DNA of 64,000 nucleotides from Beta vulgaris subsp. vulgaris (GCF_026745355.1 NC_079203.1:36880537-36944536), one strand, 5' to 3'. Positions 1 to 15,600 are shown, counted from the first letter of the stretch. Made by a program: numbers and translations. Notes: generated by a model not told the origin, from the sequence alone.

Positions 1-600
1 TACTAAACCGTTTACCAAATAGCTCAATTCAAAAGTGAATAGGTAAACATAAAACACCAGAAATACTACTTGTTATACACAATAAAGGCATCACCATTTT
101 AGTGTTACATACTTGATAAGGTTCACGAAATCTGGAATTCTGAATGCTCAAAGAAATGCCACGCCCTAGAAACAAACCAAGACTAGTTCCCGATTCGTCG
201 GGAGTGTATATCTCACTAAACACCAAGTTTCATACCCTATATCTTAAACTACAAAACAGGTTGAACTCGACGAATTCAATCTTTAGAGGCAGCCGCTGAG
301 GAGCCCTAGCCTTGAAACGAATTACAACATGAGTTCTAAAGACAAGACCAACCATCAAGAATTACCAAAAATTAGGAATGTAAAACGAGGCTTTGATACC
401 ATGTTGTACTATTTAGTATTTACAACGAGATTGCGACTCTTTTGGTCGATTAGACTTCATATCGACGATTTCGCCTTGGACAACCTGGTTAAATCATACC
501 CTGATGTCCAATTCAGACTATTAACTACTATAACTTCAAAGAGGCGTCTCAGCAAATCTTTCATCTTTAGCAAATATTTGAACCCTGCATTCCTAACCAG
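1..600. other. 3' flank of the ABCD2 gene
   Basis: This stretch lies downstream of the transporter stop codon and probably contains its 3' untranslated region. I see no convincing coding region, transposon ends or RNA gene. Short open frames here show no recognisable motifs. Confidence 0.5.
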
Positions 601-3600
601 CTAAAATCCTAATTTAGACAAGCTGCTTGTGACTTCCTGATTTATAGGCTTCACGGTCCAGTTGCATTCAGTATCTTGAGGATCCATCTTCGTTATATGC
701 AAAACTTTGCTGTGATAGTTAAACAATGATCTTCGGTGGCCAATGCTAACATAAGTTAAATTGGCAGCTTCAATCAAATGGTATAGATGAGCCTGAGTAG
801 ACAATCACAATATAAGGCTTAAGATTAGCATCAAGTAAGTATAAATATAGTTCTAATGGTAACCCATATTCAGCAATCTGGTTTCCCATTAACAGTAGGT
901 GTTCCAGATCGGGACAAAAATGCAAACATCACCAGATTCATAAAGTTGCTTTTGATAAACTTGCAGATAAAGGTAATACTAACTTATAACAGAAAAGAAT
1001 AAAGTCCTAATTTATGTGAATGGAGAAGTATCATATACCTCATTATCCTCATCTAAAGCGCTGGTAGATTCATCGAGGAGGATCAAATATGGTTTAGCAA
1101 GCAGCAGGCGTGCAAAAGCAAGTCGTTGCTGCTCACCCAAGGAAAGAATACTTGACCATTCACATGTTGAATCAAGACCAAACCGAGGCAATAGATATCC
1201 AAGGCGAACATCCTCCAAGACCTTTACCAGATCCTCAGTGGTTGGCTTCCCCGACCTTGTCAAACCATTGCCTGAGCCTTCTGGGCAAACCAAAAAAGGC
1301 GGAACACCTGCACCAACATCATAAAATTTAAATTCGTCTCTAGAGTGATATCCATTCTGTGCGAAAAGCACATAAAATAAAGGAGACACTTTGGAAGGAA
1401 TAGTTTTCGAATTGTATTGGTAGACAGGGCACGAACACCATGTTTTGACAGACCCACCCACCTATAAGGAAAGCACTTTCTAATAGACTAGTAAGTCTAA
1501 TTCCAACTGAACCTACAATACATGAAAAAGTTGAAAAGCTTTTAGCATATTTTTCCAAGCTTATAGCTATTGTCTCCAAAACAGAACTTCAGTCTTGCAT
1601 CATGGTTCATAATGTCAGCATGATCCAACACAAATCATACATGAAGTTGTAATCACTTCTACTGACACAACATATATCAATCCCAATAACCTAGTTAGGA
1701 GCCCAATGATGCAAAATTAAGTTAGGCCAAAGCTAGGTCTATATAAGGACTGGTGGACCAGTCGAAGTATAATTATACTAATGTTTCATTTCATGTCTAA
1801 ACAAATCAGCAATATATATTTGCAGTAGATAACTTCAGAAGCTAGCAGATTTTGTTTTCTTCTCTTCCTCCTTGATCTTCAATGATATACAATTATAGAT
1901 CGATGCAAGTAGAAGCAACATGGGTCTAGGATCTTCCCGCATTATAAAAAGGAGTTCCTTGTACAATCTCCACAAGCAGGGTTAGGATCGTCACATGCCA
2001 AGTAGAACATAACAAGAACCTAATAATTAATACTCTCTCTTTCCCTCTCTCTCTCCTTCTCCTCTCTTCCCCTCCCCAAAAAATTGGCTACTTTTCCTAC
2101 TTCAGTTGGAAGGGGAGTGAGCGGGGAGTATAATTTGACTTTCAAGTGCTCACCAGTTTGTTCAGCACCATCAGAAGTTGGATTTTCAGCCCATGTTGGG
2201 TATAGCAACTGCTGGCGCAGAGTTCCCAAGACCATATAAGGCTTCTGGGGAAGGAAAAATATGCCTCTAGAACTTCTATTCTCGAATGGTTTACTTTCTT
2301 CAGCCTTTTCCTCCGTAATTATAGGTTGAGGATCTTCTAAATCATTCACATAAAAGGTGATTTTTCCTTTCCCAGAAATCCATAGACCAGCCATAGCTCT
2401 TAACAAGGAAGTCTTACCACTTCCACTGGGCCCAGTTATCTGTAGATAGGAGCACAAGAAAATATAAGCATGAGCCTATTATATATCATGTTCCAAGTCA
2501 CTACTTAGTGCTTACAAGTAACAGCAAGCATGAAGTAACACCGAATTAGTTCTTACCAACAGGTGATCCTTTTCATTTATTGTCAATGTTAGATCCGCGA
2601 GAATTGCAGCCTTCTCCGCAGTCACCAGAGTTAAGTTCTCCAAATCAACCAACTTTTTTCTACTTTGCACTGTCAATGATCCATTTGAATCCAATGTTGT
2701 CTGATTTGTAGAACTCACATTGTAATAGACAACAGAGATGCGACCCGTTGAATCAGTGAGGTCTTCTGAACTGATGTTATCAAGAAGATCATCAAATTCA
2801 CCTAAACAAGTTAACATGCGAAAAATCAACCATCAGATACATGAATTACTCTCCACTTCTGAAGCAAATATCTGCCTATTTGCATAGTCATTCTTTTCTG
2901 AAATGACTGCAACATTAAATGATTCAGTAATATTATTGTATCATTTACTTTCTGACAAAAATTTAATCAGCACGCACAGAAAAGGAGTCACTGCAGTTCG
3001 GGTCCTCACAGGTTAAGTCAATGTCCCAAGAGTTTGGTTCTTGGAATATAAAAATTCAAACAGCATGATAAATAAAAACAGTGTAAGCAGACTTGCATAT
3101 ATGAAAGTTGTGGATTTTAGTATTTTACAGTTGTTGGAGTATATAATGTTGCTGTGAAACATATATGCAGGCTAGCAAAGCAGGAGCTGCATGGGCAATG
3201 GCTCCCCTGACTCTGACCATAGTCTAAACAATGTCTTGTTGATGGTATTGCACAGCAACATTTGAGGACCAATCACGTTCTTTGACTTTTTCAGACCATA
3301 ATCCAAACCATGCCTTGTTGATGGCATTGTACAGCAACATTTGAGAACCATCACGTTCTTTGACTTTTTCAGAGATGAAAATGTCAAAAGTAATAAGATA
3401 AGTAAGCTGGTACCAATCGCGTACAACATAGTAACCCAATCCTTCTAACATGGTTTCTCACATAGATCACCCTACTGGATGATATAGGGAGAAAAAGGAA
3501 CAAGACTACATCTTAGTAACTAGGATATGTAAGCCCCTCCTACAATTACAAAGATTCCATTTCCTCTGGGCTCTGGCCTCTGACTGACCTAAACTTCGCA

Positions 3601-6600
3601 GCAAATAGAGAAATAGTGTAGTTAGGGATTTGATCCAAACATTGAAGTCGAATATGAAATAGTCCATGCCTCCATGGTAGACTCTATAGACTTTGCTGTA
3701 AAATGTTGGTGAAAATAAGCTGAAAACCATGATTCAAGAAGCATTTCAGACTCGGGGAGGAAGGCTTATTATCCATTTTCCTGTGTTTCGTTTGTAAAGG
3801 GTGGCAAACAGTTTTACAATTGGTCGAAAATAGCTTTTCTAATGGTGGGAAACATTTTTTTTCCTTCTCAAAGGGAAGGAAAACACATTTTCTTCCTTAT
3901 TCTTCCCCTTCCGTCTATCCATCCTTCCCTAATCCATAACATTCTTCCTCTTCTCCCTAGCTTTTCAAGCAAGGAACACCAAACAACAAAAAACTAAGTT
4001 ACAATTATGTTTTCCCTTGGAAATTTTCGAGGAAAATCATTTTCTAGTGAAAATGTTTTCGGTCCAGCCAAACAGAGCAGAAGCTGGCATAAATTGTCTT
4101 GAGGAAAGAGGGAAAAATGAGTTGAGTCTTGAAGCAAAATTCCTCCATTGATAGCATAAATTGCCTTCTTAGAACACTGGCGGGAAAAATCTTCTTAATA
4201 AAAAGCCTCTGCTGGTTAAGCCCCAATGCTTACCAAGACTTCTTCTGAATGGAGGGTCTGAACACGTCTATGGGTTGTTCGCAGGTGACAAGATCCATGA
4301 CTTGCACCACCACCCCCCCCCCCCCCCCAAAAAAAAAAAAAGGAAAAAAGAAAGACAATCATAAATGCATAAACCCAACAGATGCAGAAGCAAAAGCTAG
4401 CAATTTCTCTTTATGCACAAACAAAGGCTTCACAGTCGTCAAGTCACTAAACAATAAAGACATAATGGAAAAGATATAATATAATACCTAGACGGTCAAT
4501 CACAGCCGAGAAGGCACTGATGGCTTGAAATTGGAAGATGATGAGGGAAACATCTCCAAGGATGTGATTAAATGCCGATACAGACTGATTAATGACACCA
4601 AATTCAATCTTTCCAGAAAAATACATGGGAGCAACAACTGCTGCAGGAAGAATCTGAATCAGATACCGGTAGCCACTTGTGAAGAACTCCAGGTTTCTGG
4701 AAGATACCAACAGGCGCTGCAAATAAAAATCAGCCAACAAGACGCATGAACCAATGACGACAAAAGAACCTCCGGTGCATACATATGCGCATGAAGCATA
4801 CTTATGATGAAAGATTACAAAGCAACTGACAAGAATTACAGATATCACAACAATCGGCATCCATATTAGAGGACACAGGCAGCTCATCTATATCTCCAGA
4901 AGACACACGATAGCACTTCAGTAAGTCAACATAGGGTATACCCCCAAAAGCAACCCCCCCCCCCCCCCCCGGGCCTCAAATAAAAAAAATATAGAAATAA
5001 CAAATATTCAGAAAGATTTTTTCCCAGGTGACATGTTTAGGAGCAAATGAGTTGACCAAAAGAAGGAAAGTCACAGGAGGAGGACTAAAGAAAGGGTTTC
5101 TCTAATTAATGACTAGACAAAATTCACTTTCAGTGTCTTTGACAAGACAAAAGATACCTAAGAGGAAGACTTATCACATTGGTAGAACAGACAAGGTATA
5201 GAGATCATCCAGAAAAGACATTGAACAAAATATGAGAAATATAATATGACAGTTGAGAAGCCATACAGTCAAATTTTGGAAAGCACTGCTGAACCTTTGG
5301 ACTAGCATTTGCATTTCATTTTCCTCACCACTATAGAAAGCAATTGATTCAGCATTTTCCCTGACACGAACAAGGCCATAGCGGAAGTCAGCTTCCTTTT
5401 TCTCTTGCAAAAAATTCAATGTCACCAGGCCCTGAAATCAGACATATATATATATATTGGATTTGTAAACAATCAGAGATGAAAACTAAGCATCATAGAC
5501 ATAGTAGCATGTTACCAATTATTAGGACAACCATGATACCTTTCCAAGAAATACACTAATAGCTGTTCCACCGATTGAGTATACCAGAAGCACGATAAAT
5601 AATGGAGGATAGATGCCAAATAAGATGTTACTAAATGATATCAAGTCAATTGCAGCATTGAACAGTGTCAAAGAGAAGGCAAGTGCTGTTCCTGTGAATG
5701 TACTCAGATCATCAACAATTCGTTGATCTGGATTGTCAATTGTAGTCTGGGACTGAATTCTATAAAAGCTCTGGTTTTGCAAGTAACGTTTCATGTAATG
5801 GGTCGTCATCCAAGATCTCCATCTCAAAGAAAGGGTATCTTTTGCGAAATCTCTCAATACAAAAACCTGAAAAAGATGATTCATACTCTATTAACAAAAA
5901 GAGCAGCTGGTGAAATTAGCAAAAAGCACAAGCAACTCTAAACCCCATCTACAGGTACAAATCGAAGTTTATGTATTCTCAGCTCAATATTAACTGAATC
6001 TTAAAGCAGCGCAGATAGAACCAAGGTTACAAGTTGAGCCAACATTCACATTTTTCACACAATATGTCAGATAATGACACTCTATGTTGCATTTAAGATG
6101 TAACAGTTTCACAAACTCACTAAAGATATGCATGCCACAACCACACTTCCTTTCCCCACTCCTCTCCCCTGTCAAACAAAAAAAAACAAACAAACATGTA
6201 TTCGTACTCTTAAGTCTCAAGAAACGTCATATTACCCCCATTCATCTGATGCTAGAGATCCCTCTTTACCATTACAAGTTATAATATTGTTGGTGTAAAT
6301 TAAATCATTCATTGCTTTCCAGGACTTCAAATCTTTCCCTGGATTCTTCAATATTAATTTTCCCCAATCTCCCATTTCGAGATCAGCAATTTACAGCTAT
6401 AGCCTTCTAACTTCTATGATAAGGTGCTCATATAACATATCAAATGGATACGGACTACTGAGGCAACATCCATTATGTAGATGAAGAGGCAACATCCATT
6501 ATATAGATGAAGGACTTGCTAAACAGTACCTAAAAAGATTGAGCAATGTGCTCACCGGAATACCACCAGCAAACCCACCAAGATAATACAACAGCTGCTT

Positions 6601-9600
6601 CATAAATTGGTCTTGATCTTTGTCTGCACAAGGAAACATCAAGAGGTACAGAAACATGTCAAACAAGAGGAATAAATTTGAAATTCATTAGAATTTGACC
6701 CCAAAAAGAGTTCTAATACATCAAAAAAAAAAAAAAAAAAAAAAAGGATTTGCTGCAGATGTAAGTATGAGACTGATTAACAGATTAATCCACTCCAAAA
6801 TTCTACAATTGCTACTTTTATATTTTATCATATTATAAGGTGTAAAAAGTATAGGAGTTATGTTTTAACTTCTAGGGGGACATCAAATGACTGCCATTAG
6901 ATGGTGACTCCATGTCCTCATAGTTCATAATAAACAATATCTGTTAATGACTGAAGGAAACTAAAGAATAATGCAACAATGTGCACACCTCTTTATGTGT
7001 ATTGAAGAATTTGCCTACATCAAAGCAGGCATAGAAACTTTCCTATGTGAAAGAGACAGGGTACAAACTACAATGTATAAAATTCCACAATAATTTACCT
7101 AGAGGTTTATTACTGCATGAGTATCTATACTCCAATCAACAAACTATGAATCTTTCCAGGTCCAGGGAACTGCGCTCCAGCTCCAGCCCAGAGGAAACCC
7201 TAGAGAAATCCCCCCCCCCCCCCAAGCCATGCTACTAGCTCACCTGGCAGTGAGACCAATCCAATCATTTATGGGATCAACTGGTAGGCCAGGTAATAAG
7301 GCAGCATTCCAACAATAAGGAAGTATTTACCATGTCCCAAGCATCATAAGATTTCAGGTGACAGCCTCGAACAAAATAGTCCTTGCGAATTTCTATTCTA
7401 AAAACGAGAAGTCATGTGAGCATTTAGATATAAACTACATTCAGTCCCAGTGAATCGTCACTAGTATATCAGAGATGTTCGCTTGAGGGATTATTCATCA
7501 AAACGACATGACATCATTTGCACAGTAACTCATAGCTTGTGCATATTGTGGCCAAATTATACAGTTCTAGTTTTCTAATACAAAACCAGAAAGCAAGTCT
7601 TTTATCATGTCTAGTCATCAATAGTGGTAGTATGACAAGTTAGGATCTTTCCTGTACCCTATTCATAGCAAGATCAAAGTTGTGTCAGATTAAGCAATCC
7701 TCTTAAGAAGGACCTAACTGGCTAACTCAACAATCCTCTCCATATTCTCATAGTCAACAGTCAATGTAATGAAGCTATCATTTATCATCCTATTGATCTT
7801 GCCCGTGTCAAATTGTGCTGCAATTATGCTTGTGCTTGCCGTTTGGATATATATTTACTATTCAAATCCAAACACATTCTCAATCTTTTTATGATTCTGG
7901 GCGAATTGATAAAAGCACGATTAATTCCACAAATTTCTGAAGGATTTATGTCCTCAACTTAAATGCAATTACTAATATATAATGGATCGTATTATAGAGA
8001 TAATAAGTTCGTTATATTGGGTCGTCTATACGTCTTGCTAGAGAAAGCTATAGAACTTCGGATTAGTAAATAAATAAACCTGAATCCCAATGTAACGGAT
8101 CCTACAAGGTCACACATTAAACTTGGATCAACAAAAGAAACCTAGAGCCAAGAGGGCCCTAGGGTGGCCGGCCAAGAGATAAGAAAAGGGGAGAGAAATC
8201 TGACCTAAATACTTTTATATATTTGGGTTAGGCAGAAAAGAAAACAATCAGTTTATTCTCTTATTATTTTCTCTCTCCTATTCTCTCTCTTCAAAAAGTC
8301 ACGTTATACTCCAAGAAACAAAAGAAGAAGTTTTCTTCCTTTCCAACTAGCATTGGTGGAGTGTTGATCTGGGTTGGTGGACTAAGTAGAGGAATCACAT
8401 ATGAGTTCTCAATCCGGGTTATTCAAGCTTTGTGGAAATCACGCTACAAAGGTTATTTCTAAACTTGTATGTGATCCTTAATTGTATATGCATGTGATCC
8501 TGATTTAAGTGCTTATGAATTTGATTCATGAAATTCCGCTTTATAGTACTTATATATTCCTACAGTGGTATCAGTTTTAGCCTCTTGCATATAGAATTTT
8601 GGTCATAAAGTTTAGTTTATGTATGATTAATTTTTAATATGATTAAGGGGAGGAATTAAATTATGGATTGAATAATTAATTGAAATTTGTTAAAAGAAGT
8701 TTTAATTACTTGCTTTCTCAATATTATATTAGCCGAAAATTATCACCTCATAAACCCTAACTTTCGAAATTTATAAAATTCTGATTTTAGATCTCTAAAT
8801 TTTGAAAAATAAATTCATGTTATTAATCAAATTTTCATGTTTAAAATAGTTTATATATGAAAATAAATTCATGTAAAAGGTGTTTATGTGAATTAATGAT
8901 TAATTATATGAATAAATCTGAAAATTAATTAAAATAGAGATTTTAAATTTAATTTTCTGTATTAAGCATAAAGAGTTATGTTTAATTTAATCAAGATCAC
9001 CTAATTAAATTTACAAGAGGTTGTAATTTTAATATCCCTCAATAAAAGAAAAGAAAAGAAAAGAAAATTGAAAGGGAGAAGAGGAGCCGCCACCGTGGTC
9101 GGTGTTCGGTCTCCGGTGGTCAGTGTTCTGCCGGCGACAAACCGGTGTGGGGGAAGAAGTCGAAACTGCTGGCGAGCAGTCAAAGTCGGCGACTGAGGGT
9201 GAGATGGCGGCAGCCACGCGTTCGACGCGGGGCTGCGATTTCGGTGGGTCATGGGCTGGCGCCGGTGGTTCTTCTGCCACCGTCGGCTCATGGGAAAAAA
9301 GACCAGCGTCGGGTCGCGAATCAAAAGGCCGGCCAGTACGTCGGCGAGGTGGCCTGCAAAGTCGCCTGTTTTGGTTTAGCTCCGTCAAGTGTCGCGTGGA
9401 ATGCAGCCTTGCTGCAGTTTCACGCTGGGTTTTTCGTTTGTTTTTTAAAAAAAAAAAAAAAAATTTTTTTTTTTTGATAAAGAAACGTGACTTAAAATCT
9501 GGGCAGCAGCAAGGTTTTATTTATTCTTTTGGAAGTTTTATTTTGAAAAAGAATTTGAGAAAGATAAGTAAATTTCAATTATGTTGACTTGGTCATATTT

Positions 9601-12600
9601 CAATCCATAATCTGATTTTTTAATCTAATTAAAATTAATTAGGCTAGTTTTAAGGGATAGAATCTTTAGGTGATTAGTTATTACTTAAAATTTTATCTTC
9701 TTGCTTTAATTAAGAATATTTGATATTTTAATTGATTGGCAAGTATAATATATGATATTATTATGTGGCTTTTATATTATGATATATTTGCTATGTATGA
9801 CTAGTATGGCCCAAATTAAGATAGAAAATACGATCTGCGTATCGTTATGTATTCTTGTAATTTTAAATACGATCTGCGTATCGTTAAGTATTTTTGTAAT
9901 TTATTTAATTTAGTTATTATTTAAATTATTTTTGATACTTATGTAATCCAAAGAAGAGTCCATCAAGAGAAGGCCCATGGAAAAGTGGATGGAGATCCAT
10001 GAAGAGTCCAAGAAGGAGCCTTGATGCTTAGTTCTTAGGATTAGGGGCCATACTAGATCATTTTATTTTCGCATTTTATTATTCTTTAAAATGCTTATAA
10101 GTTTATTGTATGTTGGTTATTGATGCGCTAGAGTTCACTAATTCATAACAACATAATAAACTTAGGCCCCGTAAATATTAAGGTTTGCTTTTCCAAACAT
10201 AAAGTACTTATAAAACCCTTAATTAATAGTAATAGGTCATGCCTCCGCAGGGTGTTATCATTAATTTTGGGATATAAGGTAAAATTGCGAATTTTACAAC
10301 TTAGTTTGGTTGTCCTTAACAAAATTATCAAAAGCGTTTTGAATTTTGAAGCAAGAGATAGTTAAACATGCGATGTTTATCCATCTAAACAAGAGTTATA
10401 AAGTGTTATAATTAGTAAAAGAGTTTACTTACCTTGATAATGTAACGTTAAGATAAGGCCTCCGTCTGCTTAGTGTTACATGTTGATAGGATCTTGTAAA
10501 ACACTTATTCATAGGGGACTTTAATTTTGAATAGGTGGTCAACCTAGAAACCTTTTACATGTTTTAGGTTGCTTTATAAACATAAAATTGAACTTTGCCT
10601 TATTTTTCTGTCTGTAGATATCATGTCTAATAACAACAAACAACTCCGGTTTCAACATTCGTCCTTTTCTGGAAAAGGACAGACTGAATGGTGAAAATTT
10701 CCTTAATTGGGAAAGGACCTTAAGACTCGTTCTGAGGTTTGAGGGTCGAGAGGACGTCTTAGATACCCCGCTTCCTGTAATAACTGATGAATCAACTGAC
10801 GCTGAAAACGTGCAAAACAGGCTAGTGATAAGTCTATACCAATCACTTGTTTGATGGTAGCAGCCATGGAGCCGAACCTCCAAAAGAGGTTCGAAACCAA
10901 GGATGCCTACACGATCATGCAAGAGCTGCGGGCCATGTTTAAAACTCAGGCCCGAGTTGAGCGGTATGAGACTAACAGGGAGATCCTTGAATGTCACTTG
11001 AAGCCGGGTCAAGCTGTTGGCCCCCATGTGTTCGAAATGATGGGTCTTTTCGAAAACATGGAAAGACTTGGGTTCCCTTATAGGCTCGAGTTGGCTACTG
11101 ACATCATTCTCCACTCACTACCTGAAAGTTTTAATCAGTTCAGAATGACCTACAATATGAATGAGTCTGAAAAGACTTTGCAAGAGCTGCATGGATTGTT
11201 GGTCAATGCTGAAAGGAACATCCCTAAGGTTGAACCAAAGAAAGAGGTTCTGTTGGTTCAAAAGGGAAAGGGTTTCAAAAAGAAATGGGCAGGAAAGAAG
11301 GACAAAGGCAAGCAAGTTGCCACTGTCGCTGAAAAACCTAAGCCAACCGCCAAGCCAAGGTTGCTGCGGAAAGCAAGTGCTTCCACTGTCACAAGATTGG
11401 ACACTGGAAGAGGAACTGCCCGATATACTTGGAGGAAATAAAGAAGTCTGGGGCTTTCACTTCAGGTATATATGTTATAGAAATCAATTTGACTTCTACT
11501 TCTTTATGGGTATTTGATACCGGTTGTGGTTCTCACATAGTTAATGATGTGCAGGGACTAAAAAGTAGGAAGTTGGCAAAAGGTGAGGTAGAGCTACGCG
11601 TTGGAAATGGAGCACGAGTTGCTGCACTTGCCGTCGGGAGCTATAGTCTACACTTGCCATCTGGGCTTATTTTAGAATTAAATAATTGTTATTTCGTTCC
11701 TACAATAACTAAGAACATAATTTCGGTTTCAGTTTTGGATTCTGAAGGTTTTTGCTTTGAAATAAAGAACAAATGTTGTTCCATTTCTTACAATAATATG
11801 TTCTATGCCAGAGCTAATTTGATAAATGGTTTATATGTGCTTGATAAATCATTACAAGTCTATAACATAGATAGCAAGAAAAGAAATCAAATGATTCTAA
11901 CCTAACCTATATTTGGCATTGCCGAATGGGTCATATAAACCAAAAGCGCATTCACAAGTTACAAAAGGACGGTATAATTCCATCATTTGATTTCGAATCA
12001 TTTGATGTATGTGAATCATGCTTAATGGGTAAGATGACAAAATCACCATTTACTGGAAAAGGTGAAAGGGCCAGCGATCTTTTAGGACTCATACATACAG
12101 ATGTATGTGGTCCTATGAGCACAAAGGCAAGGGGAGGGTTTAATTACTTCATCACCTTCACTGATGATTTGAGTAGATATGGCTATATTTACTTGATGAA
12201 ACATAAGTCGGAATCTTTTGATAGATTCAAAGAGTTCCAAAATGAAGTACAGAATCAACTTGGTAAGACAATAAAAGCACTACGATCCGATCGTGGTGGT
12301 GAATATTTGAGCCAAGAGTTTGATGATCATCTAAAGGATTGTGGAATTCTTTCACAATTAACTCCACCAGGAACACCACAGTTAAATGGTGTATCTGAAA
12401 GGAGGAATCGAACACTACTAGATATGGTTCGATCTATGATGAGTCTTGCTGATCTACCGATTTCTTTTTGGGGATACGCTCTCGAAACTGCTGCACACAC
12501 ACTAAATAGGAGCCCGTCAAAGGCTGTAGAAAAGACTCCATATGAGTTATGGAATGGAAAACCTCCAAACTTGTCTTTTCTTAAAATCTGGGGATGCGAG

Positions 12601-15600
12601 GTCTATGTAAACGGTTACTATCAGACAAACTCGCACCCAAGTCAGATAAATGTCTCTTTGTGGGGTATCCAAAAGAGACAAGGGGTTATTACTTCTATAA
12701 CCGTCAAGAGAACAAAGTGTTTGTTGCTCGTGATGGTGTCTTTCTTGAAAAGGAATTTGTTTCTAGAAAGACAAGTGGGAGTAAAATAACACTCGAAGAA
12801 ATTCGAGATGAGCAACAACTGGACGTGGCTCACACCATGTCAGAGACGGCCCAACAAGACGAAAGTCATGTTGAGGAGATAACGTATTCAACGCATGAAC
12901 CTCCTACCGTCCCATTCGAAGTTGAATCAAGCGAAAATCTTCAAACTGTTGAAGAGAACGTTTCTCTTGATGCTCAGACCCCGCGTAGGTCTAGTAGACC
13001 AAGGATTCCAAACAAAAGGTTGGTTGATTTCCTAATGACTGAGAATTCTGAAATTATGATTTTGGAAAATTCAGAACCTACTACCTACAAACAAGCTTTG
13101 ACGAGCCCAGACTCTGAGAAATGGCTTGAGGCCATGAAATCCGAGTTAGACTCCATGTCTGAGAATAAAGTTTGGACACTAGTTGACTTGCCTGCTGGGG
13201 TTAACCCTATTGGATGCAAGTGGGTGTTCAAATTGAAACAGACAAAGATGGAAATGTCTATGTCTACAAAGCAAGACTGGTTGCAAAAGGATTCAGACAA
13301 GTTCATGGTATAGACTATGATGAGACCTTTTCTCCAGTAGCAATGCTTAAATCAATTCGGATACTTTTAGCGATTGCTGCATTTTTCGATTACGAAATTT
13401 GGCAGATGGATGTCAAAACCGCATTCTTGAATGGGTTCTTGAATGAGGATGTGTACATGACACAACCTGAAGGTTTTGAAGATCCAGAAAATCCTAAAAG
13501 GGTTTGCAAGCTTCAGAGATCCATTTATGGATTGAAGCAGGCATCTCGGAGCTGGAATCTTCGGTTTGATGAGGCAATCAAACAATTTGGTTTCATCAAA
13601 AGCGAAGAAGAGTCTTGTGTTTACAAGAAGTTTAGTGGGAGCAGCTTAGTCTTCTTGGTTCTGTATGTAGATGACATACTAATCATGGGAAACGACATAC
13701 CAATGCTTGAGTCAGTCAAGGAATGGTTAAAAGTTGTTTCTGTATGAAGGACCTTGGAGAAGCTGAGTACATACTGGGAATTAAAATCCATAGAGATAGG
13801 TCTCGAAGGATGATTGGGCTGAGTCAAGAAACTTATATTGATAAGGTTCTTACAAGGTTCAACATGGAAAACTCGAAGAGAGGTTTCGTTCCCATGTCAC
13901 ATGGCATATCGCTTAGCAAGAGTCAGTGCCCGACTGAGCCTGATGAGTTAAAGCGAATGAGTAGCATTCCTTATGCTTCGGCTATAGGGTCTATCATGTA
14001 TGCCATGATAAGTACTCGACCTGATGTTGCATATGCCTTGAGCATGTGGCAGGTTCCAAGCAAATCCAGGAGAAGCACACTGGACTGCAGCTAAGAGCAT
14101 CCTTAAGTACTTAAGGAGGACTAAAGGCATGTTCTTAGTATATGGGGGACAAAGTGAGTTGGTTGTTGAAGGTTATATTGATGCAAACTTCCAAATCGAC
14201 AAAGATGATTACCGCTCTCAGTCAGGGTATTTCTGTTGTCTAAATGGAGTAGTAGTGAGCTGGAAGAGCTCAAAGCAAAGTTCATACGGATGAGAACGTG
14301 GCTGATCCGCTAACTAAACCACTACCTCAACCCAAGCATGAGTGTCACGCTAGGGCTATAGGCTTGAAGCAAATGTTAGAGTGGCTTTAGATTGACTAGG
14401 TTTAGAGAAACTTATTACAATGTAAAGACATGGTTTGCTATTTATGTTTATGATAATAAATTTTGTCTTATTTAATTTTGGTTTGGTATTAAATAAAATG
14501 TCCAAAATATATCTTGAATTCTATGGTTTTTCAAATATGTGATTTGATGAATGAAACACCATAAGTGAACAGAATTCATAGAATATTAAAGTTCCTAATC
14601 TAAGTCATTAAACTGGACATAAATGACTTATTAAAGGGATTAGCATATAAGATTGATTGATAGCGCGCGTTTCATGGGCTATGGAAACAAAAGATGTTTA
14701 ATCAATCATATGGACATGTATAGTTGATACATAGTCGAACTTGACCTACTTAGAAGTTTTATAACTTCGAAATTATATTAGTAGATTCCTGAGACATGAG
14801 TAGAACATTACTTAGCCCAATGATTAGTATAGCTTTGATACTGTCAAACGTCATGCCGTAAAAGGGGACTATAAAGGCAGCATTCAGGTTGTGCTAAAAG
14901 TTGAGTGGGAGTATTGGTTACTACAAGATTGGAAAAGTCCTCCTATATGAGATAGGATAGGTGTCTTGGCCCCTTGAAGAGTGAAAAATTGAAAATGCAT
15001 GGCCGTGCTCAAATGGATCATTCGATGATCATTTGTTGACACAATTTGAACTCGGATTTCAAGGAATAATTTGAAAGCTAGTATGGATGATATGAAATAT
15101 GATCATACATCAAATTAAGACATTAAGAGACTTGAGGAATAAAAACATTGCACACTCGTCTCGGACAAGTGGGAGATTGAAGGATTTATGTCCTCGACTT
15201 AAATGCAATTACTAATATATAATGGATCGTATTATAGAGATAATAAGTTCGTTATATTGGGTCGTCTATACGTCTTGCTAGAGAAAGCTATAGAACTTCG
15301 GATTAGTAAATAAATAAACCCGAAGCCCAATGTAACGGATCCTACAAGGTCACACATTAAACTTGGATCAACAAAAGAAACCTAGAGCCCAAGAGGGCCC
15401 TAGGGTGGCCGGCCAAGAGATAAGAAGGGGAGGAAATCTGACCTAAATACTTTTATATATTTGGGTTAGGCAGAAAAGAAAACAATCAGTTTATCTCTTA
15501 TTATTTTCTCTCTCCTATTCTTCTCTTCAAAAGTCACGTTATACTCCAAGAAACAAAAGAAGAATTTTCTTCCTTTCCAACTAGCATTGGTGGAGTGTTG

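Noticed and set aside
329..604. Open frame of 91 codons on the plus strand opposite the ABCD2 3' end
   Set aside because: It has no recognisable domain and overlaps the 3' flank of a well-supported gene; likely chance.
3750..4085. Possible old MITE in an ABCD2 intron (phrases 'tgtgtttcgtttg' and 'ccagccaaacagagc')
   Set aside because: The ends are suggestive of a common plant MITE, but I could not align the TIRs or find a target duplication.
9029..9587. Overlapping open frames on both strands in the copia leader
   Set aside because: They arise from GC-rich composition, show no motif, and lie inside a retroelement leader.
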